DNA of 64,000 nucleotides from Ruminobacter sp. (GCA_017940385.1 JAGAYS010000014.1:1-64000), one strand, 5' to 3'; shown: positions 9,137-18,685, counted from the stretch's first letter. The notes: generated by a model not told the origin, from the letters alone. Made by a program: numbers and translations.

Positions 9137-9615
9137 TGGGTAAGGAAAGTCTTCCGGAAAGCAGTGTCCGCGACACGAAACCTGCAGATGACGGGAGTGA
9201 GATTGAAAAGATTCCGGAAGTCATAAAGCTTCGTAACAGACAGAAGAGTGTCAGGCTCGGAAAGGTCTTTCTGTTTATTCTGTCACTGAGACCGATAATA
9301 ACCGGTTTTCTGACAGACAGGGATTTTAAGAGCTATCTCCTGAGTTTTGACTACAGCGCTGAGGATATTACCGATACCCTTATGCCTCTTTGTTTTCTTT
9401 TCTGCTGGGTGGTTTTCAGAAATTACCGTATAGGCTATGTTGCCGCTTTCGCCGTTTTTGTAAGCGTAATTCTTCAGCTTTATCAGAATCCCTGGATGCT
9501 GAGCATCAATCCGATAATAAACGGTTATTTTCTCTGTATTGCAGTGGTTGCCTACGGTGCCCACAGTCAGGGAGTTGTGGAGCGGATGAAGGTTATTTTC
9601 AGGGGGCTCGTGTAG
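9136..9615 (+). CDS. Unknown small inner-membrane protein
   Basis: No family recognised. The 159-residue product has a charged N-terminal tail of about 45 residues, then about four hydrophobic segments (VFLFILSLRPIITGFL, LMPLCFLFCWVVF, GYVAAFAVFVSVIL, INGYFLCIAVVAYG) and a short basic C-terminus. The segment LQLYQNPWMLSINPIING is the most distinctive. It overlaps dgkA by one base, so a role in membrane lipid handling is possible but only by context. Confidence 0.7.
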   Translation: MGKESLPESSVRDTKPADDGSEIEKIPEVIKLRNRQKSVRLGKVFLFILSLRPIITGFLTDRDFKSYLLSFDYSAEDITDTLMPLCFLFCWVVFRNYRIGYVAAFAVFVSVILQLYQNPWMLSINPIINGYFLCIAVVAYGAHSQGVVERMKVIFRGLV

Positions 9616-10162
9616 GACTGACACCGTATGTTCATATCCGCTGCCGTGACTGAAGATGTCGTGTACCTTTGAATCCATGTATTCTTGTATTCTTGTATCT
9701 GCCCGGTATTTATTTTTCTTTCTTAAAGGTATGGAAGTCTCAGGTCGTAACAAACGACTATCTGATTTGGTCTTTGTCATGCATGTTTAACAGGTGTCAT
9801 CCGTCCGTCATCATTCTTCTGGCCGGGGCATGGTCCGGGGAAACGTACGACATGTTTCGGACACTGATTTTTCATGACTGTCAGAGCTGTTCGGGCTGTG
9901 TTTTTTACGCTGTAAAAAAACCGTCAGACCGTCTCGAATGTAATAGTGTGATTATTCTCGAAAAATTGACTGTTAATTGTTCGGTTTTTTAATGATGATT
10001 TTCATGTTTATTGAATAATACGATTTGTGTAAAGGTGTGGATAATCGCATCGCCGGCAGTTGAATTTTATTCAGGTTGATGCCATGTATTAATTGTGAGG
10101 CCGGCGGGTTCCTGCCGTGACTTTTTGTTGTTGCATTTCAGAGGATATTAAGGAGTCTGACA
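9616..10162. other. Gene-free spacer, 547 bp
   Basis: No supported gene. A 107-codon plus-strand frame (9669-9992) has Cys-rich, unstructured composition and no ribosome site, and was not accepted. The region becomes AT-rich toward the nfeD-like gene, which carries AAGGAG 7 nt before its start, so the promoter of the SPFH cluster probably lies in its last 150 bp. Confidence 0.5.
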
Positions 10163-10726
10163 ATGGAATTCAGTCAGTTTTTTGAATGGCCGTACATCAT
10201 TTATTCTTTGATGATATTTACCGGGTTTCTGATTTTTGCCATTCAGGCTTTTATTTCTTTTATCGGCGTGGGGATTGAAACTGACGGTGACGGACTGAGT
10301 GATCTCGGTTCATCAGATTTTTCGGTCAGATTTATTTCTCTCATGACCGTTGCATCCTTTGCCATGGTCGGCGGTACTTTCGGTCTTTATGCCAATATCA
10401 AAAGCGATAGTTTAATCCTTGGTATTCTTGTTACCTTGATCGTCGGTTCTGGAATGGCTTATCTTGTTTACAAGATTAAGTCCACTCTGTATAAACTGCA
10501 GAGTAACGGTATTGTCAAGATCTCCAATGCTGTGGGCAAGACCGCCAAGATTTATATCACAATAAAGCCCGGTCAGGTCGGACAGATCGAGGTCGGCGTT
10601 CAGGGCAGACGCAAGTATCTTGATGCAGTAGCGATAGACAGTTCCGCTGAATATGCTACCGGTACTCTGGTCAAGGTCGTGGACGTAAAGGATGGATGCA
10701 TCCTTGTCGTTGAAAAGGCTGATTAA
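10163..10726 (+). CDS. NfeD-like membrane protein (YuaF type)
   Basis: 187 residues: an N-terminal membrane segment (about 10-35), a short exposed loop (GVGIETDGDGLSD), two further membrane segments (about 55-75 and 80-102), then a C-terminal soluble domain of beta character (about 115-187: GIVKISNAVGKTAKIYITI, GQVGQIEV, GTLVKVVDV, CILVVE). This is the OB-fold NfeD layout. NfeD-like proteins are typically encoded next to flotillin/SPFH proteins and act with them in membrane microdomains; here two SPFH genes follow. A role in scaffold assembly is an inference from that pairing. Confidence 0.8.
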   Translation: MEFSQFFEWPYIIYSLMIFTGFLIFAIQAFISFIGVGIETDGDGLSDLGSSDFSVRFISLMTVASFAMVGGTFGLYANIKSDSLILGILVTLIVGSGMAYLVYKIKSTLYKLQSNGIVKISNAVGKTAKIYITIKPGQVGQIEVGVQGRRKYLDAVAIDSSAEYATGTLVKVVDVKDGCILVVEKAD

Positions 10727-10904
10727 AACGTAAGAACGGATGAAAGTATCTTTTATTGCAGAGACTTTCCTGAACATCGTATTTGTCTGATCGTCAGTGA
10801 TGTGTCATTTCAGCTGCTTTTAGGAATGTTCAGGTGCATGACGGTGGCAGGGTATCGGAACAGACGTTTATTCATATAATGTTTTTTATTGGTGACTGAG
10901 AGCT

Positions 10905-11492
10905 ATGTGGATAATCATTGCTTACGTAGTTATACCGCTCATGGCTGGTGTAATTGGTTTTAAATGCTATCGAAAGTGTCCTGCAGACAAGATTATGGTT
11001 GTTTTCGGCGTGACTCCGTTTGGTAAGGGGGTTTCTTCCAGATGCATTCATGGCGGTGGTACTTTTGTATGGCCTCTGATTCAGAGGTTTGCCTTTCTGG
11101 ATCTTAATCCAATGACGCTGAATGTTCCGTTAAAAGATGCTCTGACCGGTAAAAATGAGCATGTCGATGCGGAAGCTGAATTTGTTATCCGTATATCGTC
11201 AGATGAAGATGGCATGCGGAACGCTGCAGACTGCCTGCTGGATATGCCCCGGGGCGAAATAGAGAAAATGGCGGCTAATGTCATTATCGGTATGTTCCGG
11301 CTTGCGCTTGCATCGGCTACTGTCGAAGAGGTAATGCGTAACAGGATGCAAATGGAGTTCAGAATTCTTTCCATGACCAGACCGGAGCTTGAAAAGATTG
11401 GAATTAATCTCACGAGAGTAACACTCAATGAATATTCCGTTTCAGGCAGTGAAAACGGTGAAGCGGCGGTGACGGTTGAGAATAACGTTTGA
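10905..11492 (+). CDS. Short SPFH-domain protein lacking the coiled coil
   Basis: 195 residues: one N-terminal membrane segment (about 2-19) then an SPFH domain. It shares KCP.DKI.VVFG, HGGGTFVWPLIQ, NAADCLL and a helix with RLALASATVEEV with the flotillin encoded next. It stops where the flotillin begins its Ala/Glu-rich coiled coil, ending in a short acidic tail (GSENGEAAVTVENNV). It is thus a bare SPFH module, not a frameshift product: no flotillin-like coiled coil is seen in the 193 nt downstream. It may cap or modulate oligomers of the full-length protein; that is speculative. Confidence 0.8.
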   Translation: MWIIIAYVVIPLMAGVIGFKCYRKCPADKIMVVFGVTPFGKGVSSRCIHGGGTFVWPLIQRFAFLDLNPMTLNVPLKDALTGKNEHVDAEAEFVIRISSDEDGMRNAADCLLDMPRGEIEKMAANVIIGMFRLALASATVEEVMRNRMQMEFRILSMTRPELEKIGINLTRVTLNEYSVSGSENGEAAVTVENNV

Positions 11493-11685
11493 TCAGTGGC
11501 TTGACTGAGGTATTACGTAAAGATGCTGAAGGAGGAACGTGCGGTGTTATGCGTGGCCCGGAATGTGCAGGCAGGAATACGCAGTCTGAGCAGACAGTTG
11601 GATTGTTTTTTAAGTTTTTTGTGTTTTTCCTAATAACGGGATAAACGCATATGTGTGTAATGTTTACTATTAGAGGATTAAATCA

Positions 11686-13126
11686 ATGGGTGTAATGTTT
11701 GTTGGTATAGCAGCAGGTGTAGTCATACTGTTCATGCTGATAGCATTTGTGGTTAACAGATATCGTAAGTGTCCGTCAGACAAGATTCTGGTTGTATTCG
11801 GTAAAACTTCGTTTGGCGGTGGTAATTCCTCCAAGTGTTTCCACGGCGGCGGTACTTTTGTATGGCCTCTGATTCAGGATTACGCATACATGAGTCTTAC
11901 CCCGATGACCATCAACATTCCGTTAACCGGCGCTCTGTCACTGCAGAACATCCGTATTAACGTTCCATCAAGCTTTACCATTCAGATTTCTCCTGAAGAG
12001 GACATAGTTGGTAATGCTGCAGACTGTCTGTTAAACCAGGATGTTGATCAGATTGAAGATCTTGCCAGAAACATCATTACCGGTCAGCTGCGTCTTACCG
12101 TAGCTTCATTAACCATTGAGAAGATTAACAGTGACCGTGAGGAATTCCAGTCAAAGATTCGCATGAACGTTGAACCGGAACTCAATAAGGTTGGTCTGAA
12201 GCTTATTAACGTTAATATCACCGATATCTCCGATGATTCAGGGTATATTGAAAGTATCGGTAAGAAGGCTGCTTCCGAAGCTCTGAACACTGCAAAGGTT
12301 CAGGTGGCCGTTCAGGAAAAGATCGGTTCCATCGGTGAATCTGAAGCCAGAAAGGATAAGGATATTCAGGTTGCCAACAACGATGCTTCCGCACAGAAGG
12401 GTATCAAGAAGGCTGAAGCAGAAAAGCGCTGCTACGTGGCTGATCAGGAAGCTCAGGCAATTCAGGGTGAAAACTCAGCCAAGCAGACCGTGGCTCTTTC
12501 CAATGCCGAACTGAAGGTTATCGAAGCCGAAGCCTTCCGTAAGGCGGAAGTTGCAAAGCGTGAAGCCGAAGTTGAAATTCAGAAGGCTCAGTACGCCGCA
12601 GAAAAACAGCGTTTGAATGCTGCAGAAGTTGCTAAGCAGGAAATTGACAAGCAGAAGATCATCATCGATGCAGAAGCTGCCGCAGAAAAGGCAAGACAGA
12701 TTGCACAGGGTGACGCAGACGCAATACTCTTCAAGTATAAGGCTGAAGCAGAAGGTCAGAGAGCACTGCTTGAGGCTAAGGCTGAAGGTTATAAGAGACT
12801 GGTACAGAGTGCCGGCGATGACGTAAGCGCTGCTTCAACACTCCTCATGATCGAAAAAACTCCAGGATATCGTAACCCTCCAGACCGAGGCTATCCGCAA
12901 CATCAAGATTGATAAGGTTACCGTATGGGATCGTGGCAACGGAGAAGGTGACGGTAAGACCTCTACTGCAGATTTCCTGTCAGGAATGGTTAAGAGTCTT
13001 CCTCCGCTCCATGACGTTGCTCAGATGGCCGGTCTCAAGCTTCCTGCGTACCTCGGTTCAGTGGGGTCAAATGACGGTCCTGCTCCGGCAGCACCTAAGC
13101 CACCAAAGGCTCCTAAGGCTGAATAA
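11686..13126 (+). pseudogene. Flotillin-like SPFH protein with a one-base frameshift near its C-terminus
   Basis: A membrane-scaffold protein of the flotillin (YuaG/FloT) type. The first frame runs 11686-12912: membrane segment (5-24), SPFH domain (about 25-190), then a long Ala/Glu/Lys coiled coil with repeated EAE/KAE motifs (about 190-375). At the run of six A (12854-12859) the frame goes wrong. Dropping one A restores reading as LQDIVTLQTEAIRNIKIDKV, TVWDRGNGEGDG, then FLSGMVKSLPPLHDVAQMAG and a Pro/Ala/Lys tail ending at TAA 13124-13126. That C-terminus is the normal flotillin ending. The cause may be a homopolymer sequencing error, phase variation or a true mutation. GAGGA lies 8-9 nt before the ATG. 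Confidence 0.8.
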
Positions 13127-13153
13127 TAATCTTTTACAGTGATTTGAAAAACA

Positions 13154-13190
13154 GGAAGGCGTACCGTTACGGTGCGCCTTCCTTATTTTA
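13154..13190 (+). terminator. Rho-independent terminator after the flotillin gene
   Basis: GGAAGGCGTACCG pairs with CGGTGCGCCTTCC (one G-U) around TTA, followed by TTATTTTA. Confidence 0.8.
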
Positions 13191-13435
13191 CGGTCAGAAG
13201 ACCGCGTCTGCCGGAGCTGAAGTTTTTTGTCAGTACCGGTCAGTTATGGCGTGACGGAAAAATCGGTTCCGGTGACAAAAATTGCCCATACCCGTGAATA
13301 TGCGGGTTTTGTGTTTAATTATCTTATCTGTAACAGTCGATAATATGGTAATATGTTCATAACTGTTTACATTTGTCACGGCTTTTTACCGGGCACTCAT
13401 AAACAAAAACAATTTATAAAGTGAGGATGTACTGC

Positions 13436-14764
13436 ATGTCGGCAACACGTTTGGAAAAACTCCGTAAAATCAGTCCTTTGGTCATTGGTGACATTATGCT
13501 GGACAGGTTTATTTACGGTAAGGTTGAACGAATCTCCCCTGAAGCTCCCGTACCGATTTTCAAATACGATCATGAAAAGGAAATGTTGGGCGGTGCCGGA
13601 AACGTGGTTGCGAACATAACGTCACTGGGCTGTAAGTGCGATTTCCTCGGGGTTATCGGCAATGATGCCGAAGGCCGTAAAATATCATCTCTTCTCAAGA
13701 AAATCGGTGTACACAGCCATCTGCTGCGTCTCAATGACTATCCTACCATCGTCAAGGCAAGACTCATTGCCGGCAACAATCATATCGTCAGAGTCGATCA
13801 TGAAAAGAATCTGCCGATAATCGCCAATGTTCTGGATCGTTTTGAAAGTATTCTGTCAAAGGCCATCAGAAGTGCCGACGTGGTTCTGCTTTCTGACTAC
13901 AACAAGGGGATTCTTACCAAAGAAACCACACAGATGATTATCAGCATCTGCCGCAGACTGAACAAGCCAGTAATCGCGGATCCGAAGGGACTGGATTATT
14001 CAAAGTACCGCGGTGCCACCCTGATTAAGCCGAATCTAAAGGAATTCGGAGAAGCCACAGGCAGAAAATATTCTCCAAAGAGTGCCACTTTCCATGAAGA
14101 GGTTACCGAAGGGGCGCTACGTCTCATGGAGGAGCATGACATCGATAATCTCATTGTAACTCTCAGTGAATACGGCATGCTTCATATCTCCAGAAGTGAA
14201 AAGAAGGTTAACCACATCTTCACCGAAGCACGTGAGGTATATGATGTCTCCGGTGCCGGCGACACCACTCTGGCCACCCTTGGTATGGCAATAGGTTCTG
14301 GTATGCCGATAAAGGATGCCATGGTTCTGGCAAACAGAGCGTCCGGCATCGTGGTGGGCAAGCTCGGTACAGCCACTGTTTCATTTGAGGAACTGCGTGC
14401 CGCATGCTCAGGTAACGGCAGAACCGGAAACTGGGATTCGCTGTTAAAGGATGATGAACTGAAGACCGTTATCGGAAGGGCTCGGGCCCAGAACAGAACC
14501 GTAAAGGTCGTATACGGTGATTTCAGAAAGTTTGGAGCTGCAGAGATTGAGAAGCTCAATGACATAAAGTCAGGTTGTGACAGCCTGTTTACCGTTATTT
14601 CCGGTAACGGAGCCGAATGTGAGCTTGCCAGGGCCGTGCTCTGCAACCACATAGCCGTTGACGGTGTGGCCGTTTGTGCCGATGCCGAGGTCTGGCTGAA
14701 GGAACATCTTGCGGAACTTAAGCTGCAGCAAGGGGATATTGTGGCTCTGGACAGCGTTATTTAG
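13436..14764 (+). CDS. hldE: HldE-type heptose 7-phosphate kinase with degenerate nucleotidyltransferase domain
   Basis: HldE makes D-glycero-D-manno-heptose 1,7-bisphosphate (kinase domain) and ADP-heptose (transferase domain) for lipopolysaccharide core. The kinase half looks intact: GGAGNVVANITSLG, NHIVRVDHE, DYNKGIL, IADPKG, KPNLKEF and DVSGAGDTT with its catalytic Asp. The second domain (about 340-442) still aligns by pattern (VKVVYGDFRKFGAAEIEKL, RAVLCNHIAVDGVAV) but lacks the HxGH nucleotide-binding motif, the KGGDY loop and the final STTxxI motif. The protein is about 35 residues shorter than E. coli HldE (477). ATG 13436 is chosen because GAGG lies 9 nt upstream; GTG 13421 and ATG 13427 are upstream alternatives. 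hldD follows. Confidence 0.85.
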   Translation: MSATRLEKLRKISPLVIGDIMLDRFIYGKVERISPEAPVPIFKYDHEKEMLGGAGNVVANITSLGCKCDFLGVIGNDAEGRKISSLLKKIGVHSHLLRLNDYPTIVKARLIAGNNHIVRVDHEKNLPIIANVLDRFESILSKAIRSADVVLLSDYNKGILTKETTQMIISICRRLNKPVIADPKGLDYSKYRGATLIKPNLKEFGEATGRKYSPKSATFHEEVTEGALRLMEEHDIDNLIVTLSEYGMLHISRSEKKVNHIFTEAREVYDVSGAGDTTLATLGMAIGSGMPIKDAMVLANRASGIVVGKLGTATVSFEELRAACSGNGRTGNWDSLLKDDELKTVIGRARAQNRTVKVVYGDFRKFGAAEIEKLNDIKSGCDSLFTVISGNGAECELARAVLCNHIAVDGVAVCADAEVWLKEHLAELKLQQGDIVALDSVI

Positions 14765-14803
14765 CGTCCGGACCGTGTGTTTTTTGGAATTGAGGATTAG
14801 TTT

Positions 14804-15790
14804 ATGATTATTGTTACTGGCGGCGTCGGATTTATCGGTTCATGCATTGTCGCCAAGCTCGATGAACTTGACATTCACGATGTATACGTTGTTGACTGGC
14901 TCGGTACCGATGACAGATGGAAGAATGTTGCCAAGCATGAAGTTGGCGGTATCATCCTGCCTGAACAGCTTGATGAATTTCTTGAAGAGCACAAATCCGA
15001 GGTAACCGCGGTCATTAACATGGGCGCCATTTCCACAACCACTGAAAGTGACGTTGACAAAATTCTCAGAAACAACCAGCAGCTTGCATGGAAGCTCTGG
15101 TGCTTCTGCCGTGACAACAATGCACAGTTCATCTATGCGTCATCAGCCGCAACATACGGTTCAGGTGAACACGGTTTTGTGGACAATGCCGATCTTGACT
15201 ATCTCAAGTCTCTGCGCCCGCTTAATCCGTACGGCTGGAGCAAGGCTTCATTCGACGTGAAGGTTGCCCGTGAACTGGCTGAAGGCAGGGCAACTCCAAA
15301 GCAGTATGCCGGTCTCAAGTTCTTCAACGTGTACGGTCCTAACGAATATCACAAGGGCGGTCAGAAGTCAGTTATCGCCCATATCTTCCCTGCAGTTAAG
15401 AGAAACGAGCCTGTAAAGCTCTTCAAGTCATACAGACCTGATTACAAGGACGGCTGGCAGTTAAGGGATTTCGTATACGTGAAGGACGTGGTTGACGTTA
15501 TTGTATGGCTGCTCCGCAATCCGCAGGTCAGCGGTCTGTTTAACGTCGGTACCGGCAAGGCACGTTCATTCTACGATCTGGCGAAGGCAACCTGGAATGC
15601 CATGGGCCTTGAAGAAAAGATTACTTTCGTGGACATGCCGGAAAACATCAGAGACAGATATCAGTATTTTACCGAAGCCGATATGACCAAGTTGCGTGCC
15701 GCAGGCTACGATAAGCCGATGACCTCTCTTGAGGAAGGTGTGGCAGATTACGTCATCAACTACCTGAATAAGGAAGATCCTTACCTGTAA
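14804..15790 (+). CDS. hldD: ADP-L-glycero-D-manno-heptose 6-epimerase
   Basis: Epimerises ADP-D-glycero-D-manno-heptose to the L-form, the last step of ADP-heptose synthesis for the lipopolysaccharide inner core. Extended SDR family, 328 residues (E. coli 310). NADP-binding GGVGFIGS at 6-13, NMGAISTTTE, SSAATYG and the catalytic YGWSK (Tyr-x-x-x-Lys near 144-148) are present, as is FFNVYGPNEYHKG typical of HldD. GAGGA precedes the ATG. The gene follows hldE by 39 nt and is probably cotranscribed. Confidence 0.95.
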   Translation: MIIVTGGVGFIGSCIVAKLDELDIHDVYVVDWLGTDDRWKNVAKHEVGGIILPEQLDEFLEEHKSEVTAVINMGAISTTTESDVDKILRNNQQLAWKLWCFCRDNNAQFIYASSAATYGSGEHGFVDNADLDYLKSLRPLNPYGWSKASFDVKVARELAEGRATPKQYAGLKFFNVYGPNEYHKGGQKSVIAHIFPAVKRNEPVKLFKSYRPDYKDGWQLRDFVYVKDVVDVIVWLLRNPQVSGLFNVGTGKARSFYDLAKATWNAMGLEEKITFVDMPENIRDRYQYFTEADMTKLRAAGYDKPMTSLEEGVADYVINYLNKEDPYL

Positions 15791-15870
15791 GGCTGGTAAA
15801 AAGGCAGTAACCGGCGAGAGTGCGGAGGTCGCAGACGGAGTCCGCATTAAACGGCAGTGTATTGCGCGTA

Positions 15871-15906
15871 CTGATACCGGAGGCCCGGACCTCCGGTATC
15901 AGTTTA
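15871..15906 (+). terminator. Strong hairpin after hldD
   Basis: A perfect 13-bp stem (CTGATACCGGAGG / CCTCCGGTATCAG) with a 6-nt loop, followed by TTTATG. The U-tract is weak, so it may pause or stabilise instead of fully terminating. Confidence 0.55.
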
Positions 15907-15967
15907 TGCAGTGACCTGAAAAAAGGTTGTTTTTCATCCGGAAAACAGAAAGTGAAAGGCGGAAATC

Positions 15968-16840
15968 ATGAAAGGAATCATTCTTGCCGGCGGAACCGGC
16001 AGCAGGCTGTATCCGCTTACCGTGGCGGTAAACAAGCAGCTTCTCCCCGTTTATGACAAGCCCATGATTTATTATCCCCTGTCCATACTGATGCTGGCGG
16101 GAATCAGGGAGATACTCGTCATCACCAATCCGGAAGAACAGTATCTTTATAAAAGGCTCCTTGGTTCCGGCAGCAAATGGGGACTCTCCATTCAGTACGC
16201 AACGCAGGAGGCTCCCAACGGTCTTGCGGAAGCTTTTATCATCGGTGAGGAATTCATTGGCGGAGACAGTGTCTGTCTGATTCTCGGAGACAACATCTAC
16301 CACGGTCATCAGCTGTCGGAACTGCTGCGCCGATCTGCATCACTCGAAAGCGGAGCCGTGGTATTCGGGTACAGGGTAAATAATCCGGAAAGATACGGTG
16401 TTGTCAGCTTTAATGACAATGGCGAACCCGTGTCCATTGAGGAAAAGCCTGAGCATCCCGGATCTTCATATGCGGTTACCGGCATTTATTTCTATGACCG
16501 GAAGGTGGTATCTTACGCCAAAAGCATCAAACCTTCTGCCCGCAATGAGCTGGAAATTACCGATATCAATAATATATACTTAAGGAACGGTGAGCTTAAG
16601 GTAGAGATTCTGAGTCGAGGAGTGGCCTGGCTGGACATGGGAACTCCGGAACTGCTGCTTGAGGCGTCATCGTATATCATGACTCTTGAAAAAAGACTCA
16701 ATTGTCAGATTTGTTCTCCCGATGAAATAGCCTACGTTAAGCATTACATCGATGCGGAACAGCTGAGAAGAATTGCCGCAGAATACGGAAACAGCGATTA
16801 CGGCCGGTATCTGACCGAGCTGGTTGGTTCCCGTAAGTAG
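15968..16840 (+). CDS. rfbA: Glucose-1-phosphate thymidylyltransferase
   Basis: First step of dTDP-L-rhamnose synthesis: glucose 1-phosphate plus dTTP gives dTDP-glucose. 290 residues, the usual length. The nucleotidyltransferase signature [11 protein letters not shown] at 8-18, [25 protein letters not shown] (metal-binding Asp), EEKPEHP and VTGIYFYD are all present. GGAAA precedes the ATG. It is the first of four rhamnose genes in the order A-C-B-D, although a hairpin separates it from rfbC. Confidence 0.95.
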   Translation: MKGIILAGGTGSRLYPLTVAVNKQLLPVYDKPMIYYPLSILMLAGIREILVITNPEEQYLYKRLLGSGSKWGLSIQYATQEAPNGLAEAFIIGEEFIGGDSVCLILGDNIYHGHQLSELLRRSASLESGAVVFGYRVNNPERYGVVSFNDNGEPVSIEEKPEHPGSSYAVTGIYFYDRKVVSYAKSIKPSARNELEITDINNIYLRNGELKVEILSRGVAWLDMGTPELLLEASSYIMTLEKRLNCQICSPDEIAYVKHYIDAEQLRRIAAEYGNSDYGRYLTELVGSRK

Positions 16841-16854
16841 ATTAACCTTTGTTT

Positions 16855-16897
16855 CAGGTGATGCATGAAGTGAGATGATTTCATATCACCTGTTTTT
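16855..16897 (+). terminator. Terminator-like hairpin between rfbA and rfbC
   Basis: CAGGTGAT pairs with ATCACCTG, extended by ATGAA/TTCAT, and is followed by TTTTTATTT. Read-through would be needed for cotranscription of the rhamnose genes. Confidence 0.65.
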
Positions 16898-16957
16898 ATT
16901 TCACCTGTTTGTTTCCGTTCTCTTCCATCGTGAAAAGAACACCGGATTGTATGGATT

Positions 16958-17518
16958 ATGCAGATAACCGAAACCGATATACCTGACGTACTGATAATAG
17001 ATCCCGTCGTGCACCGGGATTCCCGCGGAGAGTTTGCTGAAATAATGCGGGCCTCCGATTTCAGCCGTATTACCGGCGGAAAGAATCTGGTTCAGATTAA
17101 TCAGTCAGTTTCCGGAAAAGGAGTGCTGAGGGGACTGCATTGTCAGATGAAGCACCCTCAGGGTAAGCTTGTTCGTGCGGTTCACGGAGAGGTTTTTGAC
17201 GTGGCCGTGGATCTGCGCCGTGACAGCCCAACCTTTGGCAGAAGTGTTTCTGCCGTGCTTTCGGCGGAGAATCACCGCATGTTATGGATTCCTGAGGGCT
17301 TTGCTCACGGTTTTCTGGTGCTGAGCGAGTCAGCCTGTTTTGTATACGGCTGTACGGATTATTATGATGCCTCATCGGAACAGACCATTCTGTGGAATGA
17401 TCCCGATCTGGCAATCAGCTGGCCTGCGGTGAAGAATGCCGACGGTACCATTAGGGCGCCAGTTGTCTCCGCAAAGGATGCGGCCGCTGCGGCTTTCAGG
17501 GATGCACTTTATTTTTAG
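16958..17518 (+). CDS. rfbC: dTDP-4-dehydrorhamnose 3,5-epimerase
   Basis: Third step of dTDP-rhamnose synthesis, a cupin-fold epimerase of 186 residues (usual 180-185). Seen: RDSRGEFAE, QINQSVSGKGVLRGLHCQ with the catalytic His, KLVRAVHGEVFDVAVDLR, SPTFG and IPEGFAHGFLVL. The partner genes rfbA, rfbB and rfbD are adjacent. Confidence 0.95.
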   Translation: MQITETDIPDVLIIDPVVHRDSRGEFAEIMRASDFSRITGGKNLVQINQSVSGKGVLRGLHCQMKHPQGKLVRAVHGEVFDVAVDLRRDSPTFGRSVSAVLSAENHRMLWIPEGFAHGFLVLSESACFVYGCTDYYDASSEQTILWNDPDLAISWPAVKNADGTIRAPVVSAKDAAAAAFRDALYF

Positions 17519-17623
17519 TTTTTTGGTTTTCTGCGTTTTACGTCTATTGATTAACGTGTCGGCATATCCCTGCGGCGCAGGAGCCGGGTGCATGTTCTCA
17601 GTTTCCGTCTGAGGTGAGTGTCT

Positions 17624-18685
17624 ATGAGTGAGTATATTATGGTTACCGGCGGAGCCGGATTTATCGGATCCAATTTCGCGGCTTATCTGCTCGAGCATTA
17701 TTCCGATGTCGGGGTGGTGGTTCTTGATAAACTCACGTATGCCGGCAATCCCTCAAATCTCGACATGGCACGCCGTATCGGCGGTGACAGACTGAAGTTT
17801 GTGAAAGGGGACATATGTGATACAGTCCTTGTCGAATCCCTGTTAAGGGAATACCGCATTCTCAGGGTCGTGAACTTTGCTGCTGAATCCCATGTGGATC
17901 GTTCCATAGCTGATGCCGATGATTTCATAAAAACGAACATTGAGGGAACATATTCTCTTCTCAAGGCCTGCAGAAAATGCTGGAATGATTTCGGAAAACC
18001 GGAGAATACGCGTTTCCATCAGATTTCCACCGATGAGGTTTACGGTTCACTCAGTTCTCCTGATGACCGTCATTTTACCGAGGGACAGGTATATCTGCCG
18101 AATTCCCCTTATGCATCGTCCAAGGCTTCGGCGGATCTGCTGGTCAGATCGTTTAACCGCACGTATGGTCTCAACACCACCGTAACCCACGGGTCCAATA
18201 CCTACGGCTACTGTCAGCATCCGGAAAAGCTGATTCCGATGACCCTTACCAGAGCTTTAAACGGACAGGAAATTCCCATCTACGGCAGTGGAAATCAGGT
18301 GAGGGAATGGATTTTTGTAACTGATCACTGTAAAGCCGTTGATTATGTCTTACGCTATGGTAAGAGCGGTGAACATTACAACATCGACGGCGTACCGATG
18401 ACAAACAATGAAATGGTTAACGGAATACTTTCCATGCTGGACTCGGTTCTTGAGTCCGATGCAGAGCTCCGTGCCCGGTTCCCAAATGCTGCGGTATGCA
18501 GGGGAATGAGGTCTGCAGATTTCATAAGACACGTGACAGATCGCCCGGGGCATGACATATGCTACGCGGTTAATGCCGAAAAAATTGAACGGGAGCTCGG
18601 ATTTAAGAAGGACGTTGAGCTTGAGGCAGGACTTCGCATGACCTTTGAATGGTATCTCGGAAACTGTCTGAAGTCCGGGGCCTAG
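17624..18685 (+). CDS. rfbB: dTDP-glucose 4,6-dehydratase
   Basis: Second step of dTDP-rhamnose synthesis, an extended SDR enzyme of about 353 residues. NAD-binding GGAGFIGSNF near the start, AAESHVDRSI, STDEVYGS, and catalytic YASSKASAD (Tyr-x-x-x-Lys) are present, with NTYGYCQHPEKLIP and VREWIFVTDH typical of RmlB. ATG 17624 is preferred over GTG 17618 because GAGG lies 9 nt upstream. Confidence 0.95.
   Translation: MSEYIMVTGGAGFIGSNFAAYLLEHYSDVGVVVLDKLTYAGNPSNLDMARRIGGDRLKFVKGDICDTVLVESLLREYRILRVVNFAAESHVDRSIADADDFIKTNIEGTYSLLKACRKCWNDFGKPENTRFHQISTDEVYGSLSSPDDRHFTEGQVYLPNSPYASSKASADLLVRSFNRTYGLNTTVTHGSNTYGYCQHPEKLIPMTLTRALNGQEIPIYGSGNQVREWIFVTDHCKAVDYVLRYGKSGEHYNIDGVPMTNNEMVNGILSMLDSVLESDAELRARFPNAAVCRGMRSADFIRHVTDRPGHDICYAVNAEKIERELGFKKDVELEAGLRMTFEWYLGNCLKSGA

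Noticed and set aside
9669-9992. Plus-strand frame of 107 codons in the dgkA-nfeD spacer
   Set aside because: No ribosome site, odd Cys/Ser-rich composition and no family pattern; probably chance.
12909-13142. Plus-strand frame after the first flotillin frame
   Set aside because: Wrong frame of the flotillin C-terminus; the real continuation is in another frame and ends at 13126.
13290-13313. Second terminator-like hairpin (ACCCG/CGGGT) before hldE
   Set aside because: The stem has only five pairs and lies in the presumed hldE promoter region; it could be either.
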